Shown here: positions 26,421 to 32,706 of the stretch, in pieces
How the letters are laid out: every line of letters starts with the position of its first letter
How positions within the stretch are numbered: position 1 is the stretch's first letter
DNA from: Curtanaerobium respiraculi
Lineage (GTDB): Bacteria > Actinomycetota > Coriobacteriia > Coriobacteriales > Eggerthellaceae
Assembly: GCF_024609215.1 (NCBI RefSeq)
Contig: NZ_JANIPD030000043.1
Location: forward strand, 1-64,000
Direction of reading: 5' to 3'
DNA length: 64,000 nt
Position numbers and translations under genes: made by a program
Notes under the pieces: generated by a model
Databases searched by the model: none
Seen by the model: only the letters and a program-made list of their open reading frames with translations
Told to the model about the DNA's origin: nothing

Positions 26421-26870
26421 TTGTACGAGCTGAGAACAGAGGCGTGCTTCGACAGCGCCCATTTCCTCGCTGATTACCACGGCAAGTGCGAGAATCTGCA
26501 CGGTCATCGTTGGCGCATGGTGGTCCGCATCGCCCAGGATACCTTGGGAGAGGAAGGCACCGAGCGCGACATGGTGATCGATTTCGGCGCGTTCAAGCGG
26601 CGGGTGCGCGCGTTGGCGGGGGAATTCGACCATACATTCCTCGTCGAGGCGGGAACGCTGCAGCCGGCGACCGTACGGGCGCTCGAATCCGAAGGGTTCG
26701 TGCTCAAGGTGCTCCCGTTTCGCACGACGGCCGAGAACCTCGCACGCCACTTCTTCGACCGGCTTTCCGCCGAGGGCTTGCCCGTGGCGAGCGTCGAGGT
26801 GTACGAGACCCCGCTCAACGGTGCCGCGTACCGGGCCGATGGAACGGTTTCCGCACGCGAGGGCCGATGA
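26421..26870 (+). CDS. queD: 6-carboxytetrahydropterin synthase / PTPS-family protein (QueD)
   Basis: QueD converts dihydroneopterin triphosphate to 6-carboxytetrahydropterin, an early step toward queuosine. The 149-residue protein has zinc ligands H14 (DSAHFL), H27 and H29 (CENLHGHRW), with Cys23 as the likely catalytic thiol, and later EFDHTFL and EVYETP. The start is TTG at 26421 with AAGGA six bases upstream; the upstream in-frame extension is not family-like. Its TGA overlaps the rnhA ATG (ATGA). No other queuosine gene lies nearby. Confidence 0.88.
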   Translation: MYELRTEACFDSAHFLADYHGKCENLHGHRWRMVVRIAQDTLGEEGTERDMVIDFGAFKRRVRALAGEFDHTFLVEAGTLQPATVRALESEGFVLKVLPFRTTAENLARHFFDRLSAEGLPVASVEVYETPLNGAAYRADGTVSAREGR

Positions 26871-27316
26871 TGCGCTGCCAGATCTATTGCGATGGCGGCT
26901 GCCGCGGCAACCAGCAGCGCGCCAACATCGGAGGCTGGGGCGTGTACCTGATCTGGGGAGAGCACACCAAGGAGCTGTGGGGCGGCGAGGCCGACACGAC
27001 CAACAACAAGATGGAGCTGCAGGCCGCCATCGAGGGGCTGCGCGCCATTAAGAACAAGGGCGTCGGAGTGGATGTCTTCATGGACAGCGCCTATGTGTAC
27101 AACGGCATCACCTCCTGGGTGAACGGCTGGAAGAGAAGAGGATGGGTCAAGGCGGACAAGAAGCCCGTTTTGAACAAGGACCAATGGATCGAGCTGCTGG
27201 CGGAGAAGGAGAAGTTCACCGACATCACCTTCAACAAGGTGAAAGGCCATGCGGACAACGAGGGCAACAACAAAGCCGACGAACTCGCGAACCGCGCCAT
27301 GGACGAACTAGCATAG
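26867..27316 (+). CDS. rnhA: ribonuclease HI
   Basis: RNase HI cuts the RNA strand of RNA-DNA hybrids. The 149-residue protein has the four acidic metal ligands D9 (YCDGG), E50 (NNKMELQ), D73 (FMDSAYV) and D138 (NKADELANRAM), plus H128 (VKGHAD). The ATG overlaps the queD stop by four bases, so the two are translationally coupled. A second ATG directly follows the first and could be used instead. Confidence 0.95.
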   Translation: MMRCQIYCDGGCRGNQQRANIGGWGVYLIWGEHTKELWGGEADTTNNKMELQAAIEGLRAIKNKGVGVDVFMDSAYVYNGITSWVNGWKRRGWVKADKKPVLNKDQWIELLAEKEKFTDITFNKVKGHADNEGNNKADELANRAMDELA

Positions 27317-27334
27317 GAAACGAGGATCGGGGCA

Positions 27335-28744
27335 ATGGCAGAAGAGATGCAGACCACGGCTGGACGTGAGCGTTTTTCAACGCGTCTGGGATTCATATTG
27401 ATATCGGCCGGCTGCGCGATCGGCCTGGGGAACGTGTGGCGCTTCCCCTACATCACCGGCGAGTACGGCGGCGCGGCGTTCGTCCTGCTCTATCTGATCT
27501 TTTTGGTTATCCTCGGCCTCCCGGTCATGGTCATGGAGTTCGCGGTCGGGCGGGCGAGCCAGAAGAGCGCGGCGAAGGCGTTCGACGTGCTCCAGCCCAG
27601 TCGCCGATGGCATTGGTTCGGCTGGTGGGGCTTCATCGGCTGCTTGGTGCTGATGATGTTCTACACCACCGTGGGCGGATGGATGCTCTCCTATATCGTG
27701 AAGCTCGGAGTGGGCGAGTTCGACGGCCTGTCGGCCGAGGCGGTGGGCGCCGCGTTCTCGGGATCGCTTGCCGATCCCGTCCAGCAGATCGGATGGATGC
27801 TCGTCGCGACGTTCATCGGCTTCTTCGTGGTGAGCATGGGCGTGCAGAAGGGCGTCGAGCGCATCACGAAATGGATGATGGTGTTCCTGCTCGCCATCAT
27901 GGTGGTGCTGGCCGTGCGCTCCATCACGCTTCCCGGGGCGGAAGCCGGCTTGGAATTCTACCTGCTGCCCGATTTCGGAAAGCTGTTCGCCGACCCTTCG
28001 ACGTTCGCCGACGCGCTGTTCGCCGCCATGGGCCAAGCGTTTTTCACGCTGTCGCTGGGCATCTCCGCCATGGAGGTCTTCGGCAGCTATATAGGGAAGG
28101 ACAATTCGCTGACCGGCGAGGCGATCCGCATCGTCGCCCTGGACACCTTCGTCGCCATCACCGCCGGCCTCATCATCTTCCCGGCGTGCTTCGCCTTCGG
28201 GGTGAACCCGGGCGAGGGGCCCTCGCTGGTCTTCGTCACGCTGCCGAGCGTGTTCAACCAGATGCCCCTCGGGCAGCTGTGGGGCGCGTTGTTCTTCGTG
28301 TTCATGAGCTTCGCCGCGCTCTCGACCATCATCGCCGTGTTCGAGAACCTCGTGTCCTTCGCGATGGATTATTGGGGCTGGAACCGCAACAAGGCGGTCG
28401 CGTCGATCGCCATCCTCGTCACGGTGCTCAGCATCCCGTGCGCGCTCGGGTTCAATGTGTGGGCAGGCTTCACCGTGCCCGGCATCGGGGACATCCAGGG
28501 CATCGAGGACTTCATCGTGTCCAACAACCTGCTTCCCTTGGGCAGCTTGCTGTATGTGCTGTTCTGCGTCACGAAGAAGGGCTGGGGCTGGGACGGGTTC
28601 CTGGCGGAGGCCGACGAGGGCGCCGGCGTCAAGTTCCCCGCCTGGGCGCATGGATGGCTGAAATACGGCGTGCCGGTTTTGATCCTCGCCATCTGGATCG
28701 GCGGCTACATCCCCAAGTTGGCGCTCTGGTTCGGAGGTATGTAA
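27335..28744 (+). CDS. neurotransmitter:sodium symporter (NSS) family transporter
   Basis: A Na+-coupled amino-acid or amine transporter of the LeuT fold. The 469-residue protein has about 11 membrane helices. The first carries the NSS signature SAGCAIGLGNVWRFPYI (substrate and sodium site), followed by GGAAFVLLYLIFLVILGLPV. The eleven-helix, bacterial-type length fits the Tyt1/MhsT branch. The substrate is not predictable. It starts 18 bases after rnhA with GAGGA upstream, so it may be in the same transcript. Confidence 0.92.
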   Translation: MAEEMQTTAGRERFSTRLGFILISAGCAIGLGNVWRFPYITGEYGGAAFVLLYLIFLVILGLPVMVMEFAVGRASQKSAAKAFDVLQPSRRWHWFGWWGFIGCLVLMMFYTTVGGWMLSYIVKLGVGEFDGLSAEAVGAAFSGSLADPVQQIGWMLVATFIGFFVVSMGVQKGVERITKWMMVFLLAIMVVLAVRSITLPGAEAGLEFYLLPDFGKLFADPSTFADALFAAMGQAFFTLSLGISAMEVFGSYIGKDNSLTGEAIRIVALDTFVAITAGLIIFPACFAFGVNPGEGPSLVFVTLPSVFNQMPLGQLWGALFFVFMSFAALSTIIAVFENLVSFAMDYWGWNRNKAVASIAILVTVLSIPCALGFNVWAGFTVPGIGDIQGIEDFIVSNNLLPLGSLLYVLFCVTKKGWGWDGFLAEADEGAGVKFPAWAHGWLKYGVPVLILAIWIGGYIPKLALWFGGM

Positions 28745-28807
28745 TTCGAAGAGGCGTCGCGGCGGATGATGCCGCGGTGCTTTTCGTGCGCTACAATGCG
28801 GAGTTGT

Positions 28808-28883
28808 GCGCTCGTGGCTCAATGGATAGAGCATCGGACTTCTAATCCGACGGTTGCAGGTTCGAGTCCTGCCGGGCGCGCCA
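28808..28883 (+). tRNA. tRNA-Arg (UCU anticodon), integration site of a mini-island
   Basis: A 76-base cloverleaf: GCGCTCG pairs with CGGGCGC (one G-T), the loop CTTCTAA gives anticodon TCT, and CCA is encoded. Its last 48 bases (28836-28883) are repeated exactly at 29734-29781, so an element has integrated here and rebuilt the tRNA 3' end. Confidence 0.96.
28836..28883 (+). repeat. left attachment repeat (48 bp, inside tRNA-Arg)
   Basis: Identical to 29734-29781; it covers the anticodon arm, variable and T arms, acceptor 3' strand and CCA. This is the usual target for tyrosine integrases. Confidence 0.9.
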
Positions 28884-28891
28884 GCATAATC

Positions 28892-28930
28892 GCAGGCCAT
28901 TCGACGATGTTACGGATGGCCTGCTTTCGT
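28892..28930 (+). terminator. terminator after tRNA-Arg
   Basis: A 9-bp stem (28892-28900 with 28916-28924) is followed by TTTCGTTT. It ends the tRNA-Arg transcript inside the island's left end. Confidence 0.75.
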
Positions 28931-28970
28931 TTGCTGGCTTACGCTGGCTTATAAGAAAAACCTATAGCAC

Positions 28971-28997
28971 GAAAAAAGGGAGGGCGAAAACCCTCCC
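28971..28997 (-). terminator. orphan minus-strand terminator inside the island
   Basis: GGGAGGG pairs with CCCTCCC (28978-28984 with 28991-28997) and, on the minus strand, is followed by TTTTTT. No minus-strand gene reads into it now, so it may be the remains of a lost gene such as an integrase. Confidence 0.65.
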
Positions 28998-29070
28998 ATT
29001 GTTGTATCCGTTATCCCACAGCAGATATCGCGGGGCTTTTGCTGTTTTTCTAGCTTGCATTATACGCCTC

Positions 29071-29091
29071 ATAAGCTTAATATAAGCTTAT
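29071..29091 (+). promoter_or_regulatory. palindromic operator overlapping the brnTA promoter
   Basis: ATAAGCTT-AATAT-AAGCTTAT is a perfect inverted repeat with 8-bp arms, 14 bases before the brnT ATG. TTGCAT at 29055-29060 lies 17 bases before TAATAT at 29078, so the palindrome covers a plausible -10. BrnA-type antitoxins repress their own operon by binding such repeats (family knowledge), so this is the likely operator. Confidence 0.55.
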
Positions 29092-29104
29092 CGAAAGGAA
29101 CGAT

Positions 29105-29372
29105 ATGGAATTCGAGTACGACCCCGCGAAGAGTGCGTCCAACAAGCTCAAACACGGAATCGACTTCGAGGACGGCAAGGCGCTGTGGGACGACCCGATA
29201 GCGCTCGAAGCCCCCGCTCCGCTACGAGGCCGAGGAGCGCTTCGCCGTCATCGGCATGATCGGCAGCAAGCACTGGACGGCAATTGCGACGCGCAGGGGC
29301 GATGCTGTGCGGATCATATCGCTCAGGCGGTCGCACCCCAACGAGGAAAGGGCTTACGATGAAGAGGTTTAG
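29105..29372 (+). pseudogene. brnT: BrnT-type toxin gene with a +1 frameshift
   Basis: BrnT toxins are small RNases that pair with BrnA. The start MEFEYDPAKSASNKLKHGID and FEDGKALWDDP is typical of BrnT. The frame then shifts at the C5 run 29211-29215. Removing one C restores the rest of a BrnT protein, including RYEAEERFAVIGMIGSK and RGDAVRIISLRRSHPNEERA, ending at the TAG 29370-29372, which overlaps brnA. As read, translation continues in the wrong frame to 29362. The ribosome site GAAAGGAA is intact. This could be a true inactivation, slippage-based phase variation, or a sequencing error. Confidence 0.8.
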
Positions 29373-29619
29373 CAGCTCGGAAGAGATGGAGCGCGTGTTC
29401 GACGCGGGCGATGAGAGCATCCTCGACTATGCCGACATGAGCCGCGCCAGGCGCATCGGCGAACCCGCCAAGCGTATAAGCATGGACATGCCGCCTGGGA
29501 TGGTGTCGCGCCTCGATCGCGAGGCCGCGAGGCTCGGTGTCAACCGGCAGGCCGTCATCAAGTTCGCCTGCGACGGCTACCTTGCGGAAGTGGAGCGACG
29601 GGAAGCCGCGTTGGCGTGA
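29359..29619 (+). CDS. brnA: BrnA-type antitoxin (ribbon-helix-helix)
   Basis: The 86-residue protein has an N-terminal toxin-binding segment (SSSEEMERVFDAGDESILDY) and a C-terminal ribbon-helix-helix: KRISMDMPPGMVSRLDREA followed by RLGVNRQAVIKFACDGYL. It would neutralise BrnT and repress the operon at the palindrome 29071-29091. The start at 29359 overlaps the restored brnT end by 14 bases, the usual coupled arrangement. The antitoxin frame is intact although the toxin frame is not. Confidence 0.85.
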   Translation: MKRFSSSEEMERVFDAGDESILDYADMSRARRIGEPAKRISMDMPPGMVSRLDREAARLGVNRQAVIKFACDGYLAEVERREAALA

Positions 29620-29688
29620 CGGGCGCCCCGTTGCTGATTTTAAGCGGCGAAGTTTCTCGAAGGCTCTAAGCGCATAGACGTATTACAG

Positions 29689-29697
29689 TGATACACT
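29689..29697 (+). promoter_or_regulatory. extended -10 near the island's right end
   Basis: TGA-TACACT points out of the island across the attachment repeat toward the carbamoyltransferase gene. It may supply a promoter to that gene. Only the -10 is recognisable. Confidence 0.35.
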
Positions 29698-29733
29698 ATC
29701 CCAGGTCAGACGTTCGCAGAACTCAAGCCGGCA

Positions 29734-29781
29734 GGACTTCTAATCCGACGGTTGCAGGTTCGAGTCCTGCCGGGCGCGCCA
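29734..29781 (+). repeat. right attachment repeat (48 bp tRNA-Arg fragment)
   Basis: A perfect copy of the tRNA-Arg 3' segment without the 5' half, so it is not a second tRNA. It marks the right border of the island and lies 30 bases before the carbamoyltransferase ATG. Confidence 0.9.
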
Positions 29782-29811
29782 TTTTTTTCGCATTCATTCG
29801 AGGGGGTTGCC

Positions 29812-30804
29812 ATGCCTACGAGCCTAAGCGGTCGCGATTTTCTGAAGCTTCTTGATTTCACGGGCGAGGAGATCGCCTACCTTGTCGATCTGGCTGCCAA
29901 GTTCAAGAAGCTGAAGCACGAGGGCACGCCGCATCGGTACCTGGAGGGGAAGAACATCGTGCTGATGTTCCAGAAGACGTCCACGCGCACCCGGTGCTCC
30001 TTCGAGGTGGGCGCCAAGGATCTGGGCATGGGCGTCACCAACCTGGAGCCCGCCAGCTGCCAGCTGGGGACGAAGGAGTCCATCGAGGACACCGCACGCG
30101 TGCTCGATCGCTTCTACGACGGCATCGAGTTCCGCGGGTTCGCGCACGCCGACGTCGAGGAGCTCGCCGCCAACGCGGAGGTGCCGGTGTGGAACGGCCT
30201 CACCAACGAATGGCATCCGACGCAGATGATCGCCAATATGCTCACCATGAAGGAGAATTTCGACGATATCCGCGGGAAGACGATGGTCTTCATGGGCGAT
30301 GCAAAGAACAATGTGGCGCGCAGCCTCATGGTGGCCTGCGCGAAGCTCGGGCTGAATTTCGTCGCCTGCGGACCTGTGGACTGCATGCCCGGCCGGGATG
30401 TGATCGATGCGACCCGCCCGTTCTTCGAAGAGTATGGCTGCACATGCAAGCTGACCCAGGACGTGGCGGAGGGCGTCGCCGGGGCGCACGCGATCTACAC
30501 CGACGTGTGGGTGTCGCTGGGCGAGCCCGACGAGGTGTGGGAGCCGCGCATCGCAAGCCTTCAGCCCTATCGTGTGAACAGCGATGTCATGGCGATGGCG
30601 GACCCGAACGCGATCTTCTTGCACTGCCTGCCCGCGTTCCACGACACGAACACCGTCATCGGCGCGGCTAAGGCGAGGCAATTCGGCATCACCGAGATGG
30701 AAGTGACCGACGAGGTGTTCGAGGGCCCGCAGAGCCGCGTGTTCGACGAGGCCGAGAACCGCATGCACACCATCAAGGCAATTATGTACGCGACGCTTTC
30801 TTAG
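29812..30804 (+). CDS. argF: ornithine carbamoyltransferase
   Basis: It catalyses ornithine + carbamoyl phosphate to citrulline, or the reverse reaction in the arginine deiminase pathway. The 330-residue protein has the carbamoyl-phosphate motif STRTR (57-61) and the ornithine-binding HCLPAFHD (from about 270). No arginine biosynthesis genes are nearby, so an arcB role in arginine fermentation is equally possible. The ATG at 29812 has AGGGGG upstream. The gene lies directly downstream of the island, so the insertion may have altered its expression. Confidence 0.94.
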   Translation: MPTSLSGRDFLKLLDFTGEEIAYLVDLAAKFKKLKHEGTPHRYLEGKNIVLMFQKTSTRTRCSFEVGAKDLGMGVTNLEPASCQLGTKESIEDTARVLDRFYDGIEFRGFAHADVEELAANAEVPVWNGLTNEWHPTQMIANMLTMKENFDDIRGKTMVFMGDAKNNVARSLMVACAKLGLNFVACGPVDCMPGRDVIDATRPFFEEYGCTCKLTQDVAEGVAGAHAIYTDVWVSLGEPDEVWEPRIASLQPYRVNSDVMAMADPNAIFLHCLPAFHDTNTVIGAAKARQFGITEMEVTDEVFEGPQSRVFDEAENRMHTIKAIMYATLS

Positions 30805-30824
30805 CGGGCTCCTCGCTGGGCGAA

Positions 30825-30833
30825 TGCTAGAAT
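30825..30833 (+). promoter_or_regulatory. extended -10 promoter of argS
   Basis: TGC-TAGAAT lies 43 bases upstream of the argS ATG. No -35 is recognisable. Confidence 0.45.
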
Positions 30834-30875
30834 GGCGAACGTTCATGTACCCTGCCTGAAAGGTGTTTCGCCTCT

Positions 30876-32600
30876 ATGCATATTCGCGAGGAATTGGAGA
30901 ATTTGATCGCCGCGGCATTCGCCCGCGCTGTCGAAGACGGATCGTTCACGTTGGAGGAGATCCCCGCGGTGACGTTGGAGCGTCCCCGCGATGCCTCCAA
31001 TGGCGATTGGGCGTGCACCGACGCGCTGCACTTAGCGCGCGAGATGCATATGAATCCGCGGAACATCGCGCAGACGCTGGTGGACCATCTTCCGGCCACC
31101 GACATGATCGAGAAGGTGGGCATCGCCGGGCCCGGGTTCATCAACTTCACCGTAGCTCCCCGGGTGTTCCAGGATGTTGTCGCGCAGGTGCGCGCGGAGG
31201 GCCCCGATTACGCGAAGAGCACGCTCCCCGAGCCGTGCAAAGTCGATATCGAATATATCTCGGCCAATCCGACGGGCCCGTTCCACGTCGGACACGGCCG
31301 TTGGGCGGCGCTAGGCGATGCGACCGCGCGCGTGATGCGGCATGCGGGCTACGAGGTGTACGAGGAGAACTACGTCAACGACCACGGCGTCCAGATGGAC
31401 AATTTCGCAGCCAGCGTCGTCGCGCGGTACCTTCAGCTGCTGGGGCATGATGCCGAGCTGCCGGAGAGCAGCTATGCGGGTTCCTACGTGAAGGACATCG
31501 CCCAGGCGATCATCGACCAAGACGGCGATGCGTGGGAGGATGCGGACGAGGCCGAGCGCCTGCTGAACTTCCGCGAGCGGGCCTACGCCTACGAGTTGGC
31601 TGAGCAGCATCGCGTCTGCGACGAGTTCGGCACGCATTTCGACACGTGGTTCAGCGAGCGCACCCTCTACGAAGAGGACGAGAACGGGAAGAGCAAGGTC
31701 GACTACGCGCTCGAAGCGATGGACGGCGCCGGCTATGTGTACGGGAAAGACGATGCGATCTGGTTCCGCAGCACCGCCTTCGGCGATGACAAGGATCGCG
31801 TGCTGAAGAAGGCGAACGGCGAGTACACGTACTTCACGAGCGACGTCGCGTACCACTATGACAAGGTGCAGCGGGGATTCGACCGCCTGATCGACATCTG
31901 GGGCGCGGACCACCATGGCTACATCGCGCGATGCGAGGCGATGCTCTCGGCCTGGGGATATCCCGGCATCCTCGAAGTCGTGCTCGGGCAGTTGGTGAAC
32001 CTGTACCGCAACGGCAAGCCGGTCCGCATGAGCAAGCGCACGGGCGAGATGATCACGTTCGAGGAGGTCATCGACGAAGTTGGCGTGGACAGCACGCGAT
32101 GGCTCATGCTGTCGCGAAGCGCGGACCAGGCAATCGACTTCGACATCGAGGAGGCTAAGAAGCAGGACGCGAGCAATCCCGTCTACTATGTGCAGTACGC
32201 CCATGCGCGCATCTGCAGCATACTGCGCAATGCCGCGCCGGAGGACCTGCGCAACCGCGCGCTGGCGGGCAATGTGTCCATGGATGAGCTATCCGCCCGG
32301 GTCATCCCCGTCGATGTCGATCTGTCCGTCCTCGTCGAGCCGAGCGAGGTTGCCCTGATGCGCAAGATGGAGACGCTGGGGGAGTTCATAGCCTTGGCGG
32401 CGCGCGACCGCGCGGCGTTCCGGCTGACGCATTTCAGCCAGGATATGGCGGGGCTGTTCCACGTGTTCTACACTAACTGCCATGTGCTCTCGGATGATAA
32501 AGGCCTCCAGAACGCACGCCTGGCGCTCATCGACAGCGTGCGCATCGTACTGGAGATCACGCTCGGGCTTTTGGGGATCTCCGCGCCCATTAAAATGTAG
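30876..32600 (+). CDS. argS: arginyl-tRNA synthetase
   Basis: ArgS charges tRNA-Arg with arginine. The 574-residue class I enzyme has the N-terminal additional domain, SANPTGPFHVGHGRWAALGD (HIGH-type HVGH), KRTGEMI after RMS (KMSKS-type RMSKR), and a C-terminal DALR-type helical domain with VQYAHARICSIL. The ribosome site AAAGG is rather far from the ATG. It follows the ornithine carbamoyltransferase and tRNA-Arg, making a small arginine-related neighbourhood. Confidence 0.95.
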   Translation: MHIREELENLIAAAFARAVEDGSFTLEEIPAVTLERPRDASNGDWACTDALHLAREMHMNPRNIAQTLVDHLPATDMIEKVGIAGPGFINFTVAPRVFQDVVAQVRAEGPDYAKSTLPEPCKVDIEYISANPTGPFHVGHGRWAALGDATARVMRHAGYEVYEENYVNDHGVQMDNFAASVVARYLQLLGHDAELPESSYAGSYVKDIAQAIIDQDGDAWEDADEAERLLNFRERAYAYELAEQHRVCDEFGTHFDTWFSERTLYEEDENGKSKVDYALEAMDGAGYVYGKDDAIWFRSTAFGDDKDRVLKKANGEYTYFTSDVAYHYDKVQRGFDRLIDIWGADHHGYIARCEAMLSAWGYPGILEVVLGQLVNLYRNGKPVRMSKRTGEMITFEEVIDEVGVDSTRWLMLSRSADQAIDFDIEEAKKQDASNPVYYVQYAHARICSILRNAAPEDLRNRALAGNVSMDELSARVIPVDVDLSVLVEPSEVALMRKMETLGEFIALAARDRAAFRLTHFSQDMAGLFHVFYTNCHVLSDDKGLQNARLALIDSVRIVLEITLGLLGISAPIKM

Positions 32601-32603
32601 CAT

Positions 32604-32661
32604 GGGAAGCGCGAGCGGCTGCGATCCTCGGTGAGGCGGGAAGGTGCGCATCGCGTTTCCC
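32604..32661. terminator. long hairpin between convergent argS and antiporter genes
   Basis: An 11-bp stem (32604-32614 with 32651-32661, one G-T pair) spans a 36-base loop between the two convergent stop codons. It may serve as a shared terminator, though it has no good T-run. Confidence 0.4.
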
Positions 32662-32706
32662 TTCCCATCCTTCTGCCGCCGTGGCGCATGCCCGCGCAAA
32701 AGGGGA

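Larger units (their letters stand above)
28836..29781 (+). mobile_element. mini integrative island in tRNA-Arg carrying only a BrnTA-type module
   Basis: Two perfect 48-base direct repeats (28836-28883 and 29734-29781) bound 850 unique bases. The left copy is the 3' part of the intact tRNA-Arg. The right copy lacks the tRNA 5' half and so is an attachment-site remnant. The interior holds a terminator, an orphan minus-strand terminator, an AT-rich promoter/operator, a frameshifted brnT and an intact brnA. There is no integrase, so it is either a decayed island or one mobilised in trans. Confidence 0.85.

Noticed and set aside
27377-28900. 507-codon antisense frame across the NSS transporter and tRNA-Arg
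   Set aside because: It runs through a tRNA and a clear membrane protein gene; the product is Glu/Asp/His-rich without motifs.
29734-29781. second tRNA-Arg gene
   Set aside because: Only the 3' 48 bases are present; there is no D-arm or acceptor 5' strand. It is an attachment-site repeat.
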